Shown here: positions 34,929-43,128 of the stretch, in pieces | Layout: every line of letters starts with the position of its first letter | Position numbering within the stretch: the stretch's first letter is position 1 | Made by a program: the position numbers and the translations under genes | The notes under the pieces: generated by a model | Database searches by the model: none | Told to the model about the DNA's origin: nothing | Seen by the model: the letters and a program-made list of their open reading frames with translations, nothing else | Assembly (NCBI RefSeq): GCF_030687145.1 | Contig: NZ_CP117460.1 | Coordinates: 6,605,236-6,669,235, forward strand | Length of the DNA: 64,000 nt | DNA from: Pseudomonas sp. FP1742 | GTDB lineage: Bacteria; Pseudomonadota; Gammaproteobacteria; Pseudomonadales; Pseudomonadaceae | Reading direction: 5' to 3'

Positions 34929-37061
34929 TTATCGCGCTTTCCGACGGCGGCGACTGATCAACAACAGCGCCGCTGCCGTAACGGCCAACACGGCGCCGAT
35001 CTGCAATGGTTTTTTGTAGGGCCGCAGCGTGGACCGCATAGCGTCGGTGACCTGGGTCACATAGCGCTTGTCGGCATTCTGGAAGTCCGGCTCCTGGCAT
35101 TGATGACCGAAATCACCGGCCCAGACCACATAGGGCCCCTCCTCGACATAACGACGATAGAACGCGCTTTGCTCTTGCAGGTTGGTGCCCCACCCTGAGG
35201 CCTTGCATAGCACCGAAGCAAACGCCTGACTGCTGTGGGGCAAATGATCGGCAGCCTTACTCGCCAGAGCCGTGGCGACATAACGGTAATGGAAACGCTC
35301 ATCAGGTTGCGCCACCGTAGCTTGCTGACGCTGCACTTCGCCCTCGGTCATCAGCGGTCCGACCTTGAGCTCCGGAGCTTCCAGGCTGTAATTGCCACCG
35401 AAGGTCACGTAATCCGGGGACATCTCGTAGCCCAACAGCTCCATCCCATCGTAGCGAGCCAGCGTCGCGGCGTAGTAATAAGCGAATGCCTTGGAGGTCG
35501 GCCACCATTTGGATTCGGCCTCCTTGCGCAATTGCCCATACCATTTGGCCTTGGCCTGCAAATCCGGGTTGTCGAAGTAAGCCGGAGCCTCATCGTAACG
35601 CTCTTCACGCAATAAACGCCGCCCGAGTAGATTGCGCAGGCTCGCGGCCACCGGCAACGGCACATAATTGTCGCGATCCTGCTGGCTGAGCGGTGGCGGT
35701 GCCGGCACCTGGGTGTCGACGTACTGCTTGAGTTCATCGAGGGTCAGCACCCGCTCAGCCACGGTGGCCGCGTCGAACCAGTAGATACCCTGGCTGCGAT
35801 AGAGCTGATCGAAGGCCTGCAGGTAATCCCCGCGTTGCAGGGCCAGAATCGCGCTTTCACCCTCGACCCGGCACTTGGGCTGGAGTGTTTCGTAATCCCA
35901 GTCCGGGGTCCGACGCTCGCCCCAGGATTCGTTCTGCGGGAAGGCCTGGGCGGCTTTGGCATAGGCCGCCGCCGCAGCGTTTTTGTCGCCATCACGCACC
36001 GCCAGCTTCGCCCGCAACCACCACGCAAGGCCGCCGTCACCGGCCTGTTCGAGGAAGGCTTTGGCGCTGGCGTAATCGCCCTGTTGATAATTCATCGCCG
36101 CCAGGCGATCGGCATTATCCAGACTGCCACGGGTGCTGCTTTGCAGCAGTTTGATCAGTTTCTGCTCGTTCGGTGGTTGATCGCCGAAGGACCAGCCCAG
36201 TCGGCTGATCAACGATGCCGTCACCAGTTGCTGCACCGTTTTGCCCTTGAGCAACCCGGCCAGTTGCTCGTCGGGCATCGCCGCCAGATCGGCCATCAAC
36301 AGCTTCAGCGAGGTGTAGCCCACCGCCGAACCGTGAAGGTTCTGCGTGGCATAGAGTTCGATGGCATGGTCCCAATCGCCAGCGGTGCGGGCCACTCGCG
36401 CTTCTTCGCCGAGGCTGGCGACACCCAGTTCCAATGGGTCGCTGAAGCCGTCGATGCTCAGTTGACGGGTCTGCTCGAAGGCCTTGCGGGACTGAGCCAT
36501 CAGGTCAGGGGTCGCGCCTGTTTCTGAACTCATGGCAAACAGCGATCGGCCCAACGAGTACGCCGCCCAGGTGCTACGCAGCGGGCGTTGTTCCGCCGGC
36601 AGCGCCAGCACTTTCTGGAAGTAGTCGACGGCCAGGCCATGGTCACCGGCGTTGAACGCCACGGCACCCGCCAGATAGAGTCTGTGCTCGGGCGGCAGAT
36701 TCGCGCCTTGTTCTTCGACCTGACGGGCATCGGTCAGGCTGCGCAGTTGTTTCACCAGCGCTTGCTGCTCAGGCGTCAGACCGGTCTGTTCTGCGGTATC
36801 GCGCTGATTGCTGTAATCGGGCGCATCGCCGTAACCGTCCCCCGGAATGTTGGTGGCGGCGGTGACATTTTTCAGTCCCGCGATGGCATGCCCGAGGCGG
36901 TTGATCTCAAGGTTGAAGTTACCTTCCGGCAGTTCCGCCAGCGACTGGCCACGGTTGTCCAGCAGGCGCATGGGAAAGTCCGGCCCGCAGGCCAGTGCCG
37001 AACCCAACGGCAGGCTGAGGCTCAGGCAAAGCACATGACGGGGCCAGTTACGGGTGAACAT
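34929..37061 (-). CDS. Large exported repeat protein with C-terminal membrane anchor
   Basis: A 710-residue protein not recognised beyond general features. A signal peptide (MFTRNWPRHVLCLSLSLPLGSALA) precedes a long alpha-helical region with TPR-like pairs of Ala-rich helices (LYLAGAVAFNAGDHGLAVDYFQKVL; LAVRDGDKNAAAAAYAKAAQAF). A single C-terminal hydrophobic helix (IGAVLAVTAAALLLI) ends in RRRRKAR, so it is likely anchored in the inner membrane with most of the chain in the periplasm. AAGGAGG gives a very strong start. It overlaps the upstream DUF3142 lipoprotein gene by 14 bases, which implies one operon and shared function. Confidence 0.8.
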   Translation of the reverse strand: MFTRNWPRHVLCLSLSLPLGSALACGPDFPMRLLDNRGQSLAELPEGNFNLEINRLGHAIAGLKNVTAATNIPGDGYGDAPDYSNQRDTAEQTGLTPEQQALVKQLRSLTDARQVEEQGANLPPEHRLYLAGAVAFNAGDHGLAVDYFQKVLALPAEQRPLRSTWAAYSLGRSLFAMSSETGATPDLMAQSRKAFEQTRQLSIDGFSDPLELGVASLGEEARVARTAGDWDHAIELYATQNLHGSAVGYTSLKLLMADLAAMPDEQLAGLLKGKTVQQLVTASLISRLGWSFGDQPPNEQKLIKLLQSSTRGSLDNADRLAAMNYQQGDYASAKAFLEQAGDGGLAWWLRAKLAVRDGDKNAAAAAYAKAAQAFPQNESWGERRTPDWDYETLQPKCRVEGESAILALQRGDYLQAFDQLYRSQGIYWFDAATVAERVLTLDELKQYVDTQVPAPPPLSQQDRDNYVPLPVAASLRNLLGRRLLREERYDEAPAYFDNPDLQAKAKWYGQLRKEAESKWWPTSKAFAYYYAATLARYDGMELLGYEMSPDYVTFGGNYSLEAPELKVGPLMTEGEVQRQQATVAQPDERFHYRYVATALASKAADHLPHSSQAFASVLCKASGWGTNLQEQSAFYRRYVEEGPYVVWAGDFGHQCQEPDFQNADKRYVTQVTDAMRSTLRPYKKPLQIGAVLAVTAAALLLISRRRRKAR

Positions 37062-38241
37062 TCGAACCTCCTTGATCAATATTTGCGCAGCGCGCCCAAC
37101 CGATGGCGCGCTGCCCGCCGGCCGGGATTCGACCCTCGCGCAGCCGGGTGAAGGTAAGCAGATCCGGGCGCTGTTGCAACGCATATCCGGCCAATGCGTC
37201 GGCGCCATCGCAGCCCTGCACCGCCAGTGTCAGGCGTTCGGGCCAGGCGCTGTCGAGGTTGCCTTGATTGCTGAGGCTGATGTCGTAGAGGCCATCCTGC
37301 GCCGAGAGCTTCAGGCCCACACGACTGTCGAGCGTATCGCCACGCGCCACAGCGATTAGCGTCGTCAGGCTCCAGGCCCTGCGATCATTGGCCAGCGGCA
37401 GGCGAAACCAGATCAACCCGGCCAGATGAGCCGGTGGATCGGCGCGTAACCCGGCGCCGAGTTTGCTCAGTTGCCGCGGGTCCGCCAGCAACTCACGGCG
37501 CTCGCCGCCTCGCTCGATGGGCACTTCGCTTTCCACGACCGGCGCACCATCGGCCTCCGGCAACAACGCCACGCCATAAGCCGGCAGCGCCAGATAAAAC
37601 GGTTTCGAGGTAATACGGCTCCAGGCCTTGGCCCACTGCCGGGCCTGATTCGGGTCGAACAGCCCACGCCGTGGATCGCTCACCGCGTGCACCTGCAACA
37701 CGCTGCTGTCGACCGTCGCCAGCAACGCCGGCAACTCGGCGCTGTCGAGCCAGGCCGGCAATGCGGTGATGCTCAGCGGCAAGGACGCCGGCAGAACGGC
37801 ACGCAAATGCGCGAGGAATTCACGGTAGGCCGGTAACCGGGCGTTGCCCGCATCGTGGTCGATTTCCACGCCGGAAAGGATCAGCCCCTGCCCTTGCCAA
37901 TCCCTGAGCACTTGCTGGATCTGCGCCGTGGCCTCGTCCCGATCCAGCCCCTTGAGCTGGCCATCCAGACGAACCACCACAATCAGCGGCCGACCATCAC
38001 GCTTGAGCAGCGCCGGATCGATCCGCGCGCGGCTCCAGCCGGCTTGCGGAAAGGCCTGCAAGGCCAGCACGCGCAAGGTCGAGAAATCGGCGCGGCTGTC
38101 GCGCAGCGCGGCGTCATGGGCCGGTGTCCATTGCCGTTGCCACACATAGAGTTGTTGATCGAGTGGTGGCGCGTCCGATTGCTCGCAACCGTTGAGCAAC
38201 ACCGCTGCCAGCAAAACGATCAAGCGTGCGAAAAAGACCAT
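37048..38241 (-). CDS. DUF3142 domain lipoprotein
   Basis: A 397-residue protein with a lipobox near residue 19 (LLAAVLLNGC), so probably attached to a membrane by lipid. The DUF3142 domain shows barrel-like strands with acidic ends (LILSGVEIDHDAGNA, LPLSITALPAWL) that recall glycoside hydrolase folds. Enzymatic activity is not established. First gene of the pair with the repeat protein at 34929-37061. Confidence 0.85.
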   Translation of the reverse strand: MVFFARLIVLLAAVLLNGCEQSDAPPLDQQLYVWQRQWTPAHDAALRDSRADFSTLRVLALQAFPQAGWSRARIDPALLKRDGRPLIVVVRLDGQLKGLDRDEATAQIQQVLRDWQGQGLILSGVEIDHDAGNARLPAYREFLAHLRAVLPASLPLSITALPAWLDSAELPALLATVDSSVLQVHAVSDPRRGLFDPNQARQWAKAWSRITSKPFYLALPAYGVALLPEADGAPVVESEVPIERGGERRELLADPRQLSKLGAGLRADPPAHLAGLIWFRLPLANDRRAWSLTTLIAVARGDTLDSRVGLKLSAQDGLYDISLSNQGNLDSAWPERLTLAVQGCDGADALAGYALQQRPDLLTFTRLREGRIPAGGQRAIGWARCANIDQGGSNVHP

Positions 38242-38264
38242 GAGAAACCTTATCCCTGAAATAC

Positions 38265-38289
38265 AAAAAGGGCCTCTCAAAGGCCCTTT
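38265..38289 (-). terminator. Rho-independent terminator, minus strand
   Basis: Stem AAAGGGCCT / AGGCCCTTT with a 5-base loop; on the minus strand it is followed by a T-run. It lies 24 bases upstream of the DUF3142 start and serves transcription coming from the right, where only a gene remnant and the DUF6124 gene are found. Confidence 0.85.
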
Positions 38290-38307
38290 GTCGCTCTGCT
38301 CACTACC

Positions 38308-38382
38308 CTACTCAGCCGTTGGCTTGCGGGCAACGATCACCTGACTTTTCGCCACCACCGTGTCCAGCACCTGACTGCTTAT
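38308..38382 (-). pseudogene. Orphan C-terminal coding remnant cut off by a REP element
   Basis: On the minus strand an open frame of about 24 codons ends with TAG at 38308 and reads SQVLDTVVAKSQVIVARKPTAE, protein-like composition without start codon or ribosome site. Its 5' side runs directly into a REP copy at 38382. A good terminator follows 19 bases downstream. It appears to be the tail of a lost gene. Confidence 0.4.
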
Positions 38383-38471
38383 GTGGGAGCGGGCTTGCTC
38401 GCGAAAGCGGTTTATCATTCAACATCTGCGTTGTCTGACACTCCGCTTTCGCGAGCAAGCCCGCTCCCACG
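38382..38471. repeat. REP inverted pair with conserved spacer
   Basis: Inverted REP copies at 38382-38407 and 38445-38471. The spacer contains AACATCTGCGTTGTCTGACA, shared in part with the pairs at 33567-33664 and 39177-39266. Confidence 0.85.
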
Positions 38472-38476
38472 TTGGA

Positions 38477-38854
38477 TCAGTTGTGTAGCGCAGGTTTTGA
38501 TACGCCAACGTTATCCAGCATCCGGTTCACCGCCAGTTCCGCCAGCATGACGATCTGTTGAATCGCCATCGCCGTGTGCCGGTGCGGCCCTTCCAGATAC
38601 CCCGCAAAATCACTCGCCATGACACAGGCCTGGGCCAACGATTCACAGGTGTGGGCCAACAGGTCTTCGTCTTTGATATTCGGCGCAACCATAAACATGG
38701 TGCTCGGCTTGCGGGCTACGGGTGCTTTGAGGGCAGAGGGGTTGAGGTAGTGGTCGAGCGCGCGTTCGGCGGCTTCGTTGAGCTTTTTTGAATCGAGGGA
38801 TTCGTAGGGGGAACCGTCGTCCGCTTCGGGCGGATTTGGGGTTGCTTTGAACAT
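38477..38854 (-). CDS. DUF6124 family small protein
   Basis: A 125-residue cytoplasmic protein of a family seen mainly in Pseudomonas: N-terminal MFKATPNPPE with low complexity, LNEAAERALDHYLNP, MFMVAPNIKDEDLLAHTCESL and a C-terminal helix LAELAVNRMLDN. Function unknown. GGAGTG before the ATG lies in the 3' arm of a small hairpin. A longer frame from 38920 exists but would encode a tryptophan-rich peptide across the leader. Confidence 0.75.
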   Translation of the reverse strand: MFKATPNPPEADDGSPYESLDSKKLNEAAERALDHYLNPSALKAPVARKPSTMFMVAPNIKDEDLLAHTCESLAQACVMASDFAGYLEGPHRHTAMAIQQIVMLAELAVNRMLDNVGVSKPALHN

Positions 38855-38860
38855 GGTGAC

Positions 38861-38917
38861 ACTCCATTCGAGAACTGGAGTTCGCCAACACTGCGACCAA
38901 GCAGAAGGGTGGCGAAC
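38861..38917 (-). promoter_or_regulatory. Structured leader that can hide the ribosome site of the DUF6124 gene
   Basis: On the minus strand GTTCGCCA (38917-38910) pairs with TGGCGAAC (38887-38880). Next, ACTCCA (38881-38876) pairs with TGGAGT (38866-38861), which contains the Shine-Dalgarno GGAGT. The two hairpins share bases 38880-38881, so they may compete. Candidate cis-regulatory element. Confidence 0.4.
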
Positions 38918-39176
38918 CATACGCGGGTTGGTCGACCAGGGAATGGAACCCGGCAGGGCCTAAGCCCTCCCACGCACAGCTCGCCATGAAGCAAGCACAA
39001 AAGTGCGCCATTCTAAACCTGGGCGACCAAACCCGATCACTGAATTTGCAGCGCCCCCCAAAGCCTATCCCCCGGACTTCTGACACGACAACCGCTAGAA
39101 CTTGTCGGGTTCGTCCTTCAGAACGGCCAAATCTGTAGGATGTTGGCAAATATTTTCAGGCCAGCCGAGACCTAAT
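38918..39176. other. Intergenic stretch, no gene seen
   Basis: No convincing frame or RNA gene. Only a short inverted repeat CGACAA / TTGTCG (39086-39091 and 39102-39107) was noticed; probably the promoter region of the DUF6124 gene. Confidence 0.4.
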
Positions 39177-39266
39177 GTGGGAGCGGGCTTGCTCGCGAAG
39201 GCTGTTTAACATTCAACATGGGAGTTGTCTGATACACCGCTTTCGCGAGCAAGCCCGCTCCCACAG
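39177..39266. repeat. REP inverted pair with conserved spacer
   Basis: Inverted REP copies at 39177-39203 and 39238-39265, located 28 bases after the stop of the oxidoreductase gene. The spacer resembles that of the pair at 38382-38471 (ATTCAACAT ... GTTGTCTGA). Confidence 0.85.
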
Positions 39267-39293
39267 AGGGATTTTCTGTGTTGTCTGGTTCAG

Positions 39294-41324
39294 TTACAGA
39301 TCCAACACCAACGGCTGCGAACCCTGTGCCGGCACCGCGCAACAGATCAGCACCTCTCCAGCGTCGGGCACTTCCGCGGGGGGCTGTGGATAATTCACCT
39401 CTCCGCTGATCAACCGGGTCTTGCAGGTCCCGCAGGAACCGCCGCGGCAACTGAATTCCGGGCGCAGACCTCGGCTTTCCGCCAACTCCAGCAAGCTGCC
39501 ACCGTCCGGCTGCCAACGCGCTTCTTTGGCAGAGCGCTGGAACACGACGGGCACCGAAACGGTAGCGGCCGGCAATTGCTCGATGACCACCGCGTCCGGG
39601 TCCGGCTTGCGACGCAGCGTCGACGGGCCAAAGGTTTCGGCATGAATCCTTGAATCAGGGACATCCAGATCCCGCAGGCTGTCGTACAGCCCCTGGGTAA
39701 AACTTCCCGGACCGCACAGGACAAAATCCACTTGGTCGTAGTCCTCCACCTCAAGAGTAGTCTTGAGCAAGTCGGCGTCGATGCGCCCTGTCAGGTCGTA
39801 ATCTTCACCCTCACGGGCATCGGCCTCCGGCTGACTGAGCAAACGCAGCACCCGCACCTCATCACCGAGGCCGTCGAGCAGGCGATCCAGCTCAGGGCGA
39901 AACGGTTGATCGGCCAAGGTCCGCGAGCTCTGGAAGAACCACACAGGACGGATGCGCCGCGTGCGCAGGCCTTGATAAACCACCTCCCGCAGCATCGACA
40001 GCAGCGGCGTGATCCCCACGCCAGCGGCCAATAGCACCAGCGGCCGACGCTCATTCGGCGCCACGGTGAAATGCCCTTGAGGCGCCCGGGCTTCCAGTAC
40101 ATCACCGACACGAATTGCTTCATGCAGGTGCGTAGACACCAACCCGTCACGCTTCACGCTGATGCGGAAAAAGTCATCGGACGGCGCGCTCGACAGGCTA
40201 TAGGTGCGGATATGCACATCGCCTGCAATGTTGAACCGCAAGGGCAAATGTTGCCCGGCCTGAAACACCGGCAACCCGGCGCCATCGGCAGGCTCCAGAT
40301 AGATCGAACGGATGTTGTGGCTTTCCTGTTCGATGCGCGTCACTCGCAATGGCCGCCAGTGATCCCCCAGGGCCTGGGCTTGCAGACGTGCGTTCGCCTG
40401 GGCCCAGGTGCCGGTCAGCAAACTGGTGGGCGACACGCCGTCAAAGCGCCAGCGCAAGGCCAGCGCCGAGGGCCGACGCACCGCGTGCTCCACCTCGAAT
40501 GTCCACAGCCGCTCAGCCCCTTGAAAGGCTTCGATCTGCGGGCCTTCAAGGATGACTTGCGTGCGACCGCTGAGGTGCAGCAAATCGCCCGAATCGAAAT
40601 CGATGAACAGCAAACCGGCCCGAGGGTTGATCAGCAGGTTGCCCAAGGTATTGAAGAACAGGTTGCCGGCGAAGTCCGGGATGGTCAGGCGATTGCCTTC
40701 TATCTGGACGAAACCGGCCTGGCCGCCCCGATGAGAAACGTCCACCGAGCGTTGGCCATCGACGTCCACATAACTGGCGACAAAGAAAGTATCGGCACCG
40801 GCGATCATGGCTTTGGCCGTTTCATCCAGCTCAGTGAGATGCTGCGCAACACGGGTCGCCGGATCCGCCAACGGCACCGAGCGAAATTGCCGCAACTGGA
40901 TGTATTGCGGGCAATTGCCGAAGGATTGCTCCACCGTCACTTCGAAGCCGTTCGCCGTTACAGCGCCGACTCGACCATTGAGACGATTGCGACGCCGGGT
41001 GTGCAGCTCGATACCGAGCAGACCGATCGCCGCCCCGTCTTGCAGTTGTGCAGGGTCGTCGCGACCGGGCAGGCTGCCGATCTCCAACAGCCCGGGCTCG
41101 GGGGACTTCGCAAAGCCCGGCGCGCCTTCAAGAATGCTGGCCCAAGGGTTGCCGTCAGCATCCACCGCGCCGTACAGCATGAACGGCAGTTGCTGATAGA
41201 ACGTACGGTGTTGGTCCGGCATCTCGCGGCGAATCACCCTACGGCCCAATGCGTCCATTCGCTCGGCGACGCCCACGTGAGCCTGCAATTGTTTCTCGCC
41301 TGCATGCCAAGGTGAATGTTCCAT
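39294..41324 (-). CDS. Three-domain oxidoreductase: PNPOx-like, ferredoxin reductase and 2Fe-2S domains
   Basis: A 676-residue fusion. Residues ~40-320 resemble the pyridoxamine-phosphate-oxidase-like split barrel (FFVASYVDVDGQRSVDVSHRGG, LTIPDFAGNLFFNTLGNLLIN), a probable FMN site. Residues ~335-570 are a flavodoxin-reductase-like part: RTYSLSS for FAD, LLAAGVGITPLLSML for NAD(P) and LCGPGSF. Residues ~590-676 are a plant-type 2Fe-2S ferredoxin: CRGGSCGTCKTR and a later Cys in ICCAVPA. Electrons would pass from NAD(P)H through FAD and Fe-S to the N-terminal flavin. Start at the ATG after AGGGGAGAAG. Substrate not known. Confidence 0.88.
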   Translation of the reverse strand: MEHSPWHAGEKQLQAHVGVAERMDALGRRVIRREMPDQHRTFYQQLPFMLYGAVDADGNPWASILEGAPGFAKSPEPGLLEIGSLPGRDDPAQLQDGAAIGLLGIELHTRRRNRLNGRVGAVTANGFEVTVEQSFGNCPQYIQLRQFRSVPLADPATRVAQHLTELDETAKAMIAGADTFFVASYVDVDGQRSVDVSHRGGQAGFVQIEGNRLTIPDFAGNLFFNTLGNLLINPRAGLLFIDFDSGDLLHLSGRTQVILEGPQIEAFQGAERLWTFEVEHAVRRPSALALRWRFDGVSPTSLLTGTWAQANARLQAQALGDHWRPLRVTRIEQESHNIRSIYLEPADGAGLPVFQAGQHLPLRFNIAGDVHIRTYSLSSAPSDDFFRISVKRDGLVSTHLHEAIRVGDVLEARAPQGHFTVAPNERRPLVLLAAGVGITPLLSMLREVVYQGLRTRRIRPVWFFQSSRTLADQPFRPELDRLLDGLGDEVRVLRLLSQPEADAREGEDYDLTGRIDADLLKTTLEVEDYDQVDFVLCGPGSFTQGLYDSLRDLDVPDSRIHAETFGPSTLRRKPDPDAVVIEQLPAATVSVPVVFQRSAKEARWQPDGGSLLELAESRGLRPEFSCRGGSCGTCKTRLISGEVNYPQPPAEVPDAGEVLICCAVPAQGSQPLVLDL

Positions 41325-41388
41325 AACGGCTTCTCCCCTGCGCTGATTGCGCAATAAGAACAGCCCGGCTGAGCTCGGGCCGTGAGCA

Positions 41389-42015
41389 TCAGGCAGTTTT
41401 TTGCAAACCGGCGACGGTGCGCGGCATGCCGACAAACCCTGGCAAGGCTTCAACGCGCGCCAGCCAGGCGCGGATGTTGGCGTAGTCGTCCAGCGACACA
41501 TTGCCTTCCGGAGCATGGGCGATGTAGCTGTAGGCGGCGATGTCGGCGATGGTCGGCTCGCTACCGGCCAGATAGGCCGTTTCGCCCAGTTCCTGATCGA
41601 TCACTTTGAGCCAGGTGTGAGAATAGGCGATCACCTCTTCAGCGTTGTAAGGCGCACCGAATACAGTGATCAGCCTTGCTCTGCCGGGGCCAAAGGCAAT
41701 CGGCCCGGCGGCGACCGACAACCAGCGCTGAACCTTGGCTGCACCGACCGGATCGGTTGGCAGCCAGCGACCGTTGCCATATTTTTGCGCAAGGTAGACC
41801 AGGATCGCGTTGGAGTCGGCCAGCACCATGCCTTGATCCTCAATCACCGGAACCTGGCCAAACGGGTTGAGCGCTAGAAAGTCCGCTTGCTTGTGCGCGC
41901 CCTTGGCCAGATCGACGAAAATCAGCTCGGTCGGCAGTTGCAACAAAGACAGCATCAGCTCCACACGGTGAGCATGGCCAGAACGTGGGAAATTGTAGAG
42001 TTTGATGGCTTGCAT
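41389..42015 (-). CDS. Glutathione S-transferase
   Basis: A 208-residue GST: thioredoxin-like N-domain ([44 protein letters not shown], with the glutathione-binding Glu/Asp-Ser turn) and an all-helical C-domain ([17 protein letters not shown]). Conjugates glutathione to electrophiles or reduces peroxides; substrate unknown. CGGAG precedes the ATG. It lies 64 bases upstream of the three-domain oxidoreductase on the same strand, so co-transcription is possible. Confidence 0.92.
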   Translation of the reverse strand: MQAIKLYNFPRSGHAHRVELMLSLLQLPTELIFVDLAKGAHKQADFLALNPFGQVPVIEDQGMVLADSNAILVYLAQKYGNGRWLPTDPVGAAKVQRWLSVAAGPIAFGPGRARLITVFGAPYNAEEVIAYSHTWLKVIDQELGETAYLAGSEPTIADIAAYSYIAHAPEGNVSLDDYANIRAWLARVEALPGFVGMPRTVAGLQKTA

Positions 42016-42146
42016 GGTTGGCTCCGCTGGGTAGTGGCGCCGTTCAGGAACGATCAGCGCCGATGGGGGCCTATCTTCCACCCGCAGCCAAAACAACAGA
42101 ATGACCAGCAAATGCAATCCATTATTTCAGCCAGCGCAATAAACCC

Positions 42147-43049
42147 TCAGCCATGCAAGGCCGGGTGTTCGCGCAGCACCTTCACCACGAAGTCCACAAA
42201 ACTGCGAACCCGCGCCGGGGCCTTGCGCCCACCCTGGTAGACCACGTGAATGGGCAATGGCGGCAGTTCGAAGTCAGCCAGGACGATTTCCAGCTCACCG
42301 GCGGCGATCTTGCTCGCCACTTGATAGGACAGAACCCGGGTCAGGCCCAATCCCATGGCGGCGGCAGTGATAGCCGCTTGATTGGCGGAGACCACAAGAC
42401 GCGGTTCCGGGCGAACGCTGATCGGTTCTCCCGCTTCAAGGAACGGCCAGCTCCTGGGCTGCCCGATGGATGAGGTAGCGATGATCGGGGCACTGCTCAA
42501 ATCCGCAGGATGCCGAGGCCGGCCATGGTCAGTCAGGAAACCCGGGGAAGCGCAGATCACCCGCCGCACTTCGCCCACTCGAATGGCATGCTGATTACTG
42601 TCAGGCAACTCACCGATGCGCACAGCCACATCAATGCCCTCCTCGACCATGCTCACCACCCGGTCGACCAGCACAGCGTTGATGCTGACTTCTGGGAATT
42701 GAGTCAGGTAGCCGACCATGAGCGGCGTGACGAACAAATCACCGAACAATACCGGCGCGGTGATCGTCAGTTGCCCACGGGGCTGGGCATGGCTCCCGGC
42801 GGCCGAATCCTCGGCTTCCTGCACTTCGGCGAGAATTCTCCGACAATCCTCCAGATAACGCTGACCCGCCTCGCTCAAATGCACGCTGCGGGTGGTGCGC
42901 GTCAGCAACTGAGTGCCGATGCGCTGCTCAAGCGCCGCCACTGCCCGGGTAACGCTGGCCGCCGACATCCCCAAACGCCGCGCCGCCGCCGAGAAACCTT
43001 GGTCCTGGGCGACAGCGGCGAAGACCTGCATTTCCTGGAATCGGTCCAT
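42147..43049 (-). CDS. LysR family transcriptional regulator
   Basis: A 300-residue LysR regulator of the CrgA-like subgroup. HTH at ~1-60 (FAAVAQDQGFSAAARRLGMSAASVTRAVAALE), then a substrate-binding domain (RGQLTITAPVLFGDLFVTPL). It is oriented with, and just upstream of, the GST gene, which is a likely target. AAGGA precedes the chosen ATG. Confidence 0.92.
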   Translation of the reverse strand: MDRFQEMQVFAAVAQDQGFSAAARRLGMSAASVTRAVAALEQRIGTQLLTRTTRSVHLSEAGQRYLEDCRRILAEVQEAEDSAAGSHAQPRGQLTITAPVLFGDLFVTPLMVGYLTQFPEVSINAVLVDRVVSMVEEGIDVAVRIGELPDSNQHAIRVGEVRRVICASPGFLTDHGRPRHPADLSSAPIIATSSIGQPRSWPFLEAGEPISVRPEPRLVVSANQAAITAAAMGLGLTRVLSYQVASKIAAGELEIVLADFELPPLPIHVVYQGGRKAPARVRSFVDFVVKVLREHPALHG

Positions 43050-43074
43050 CGGATATGTCCTTCGTTCAGGTAAA

Positions 43075-43103
43075 AAAAATCGCAACCGTAGGCTGCGATT
43101 TTT
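43075..43103. terminator. Bidirectional terminator between glmS and the LysR gene
   Basis: Stem AAAAATCGCA / TGCGATTTTT with T-runs on both sides. It lies 26 bases after the glmS stop (minus-strand transcription). Confidence 0.88.
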
Positions 43104-43128
43104 GTTGTTTCGATCACCTGTGGATAAC

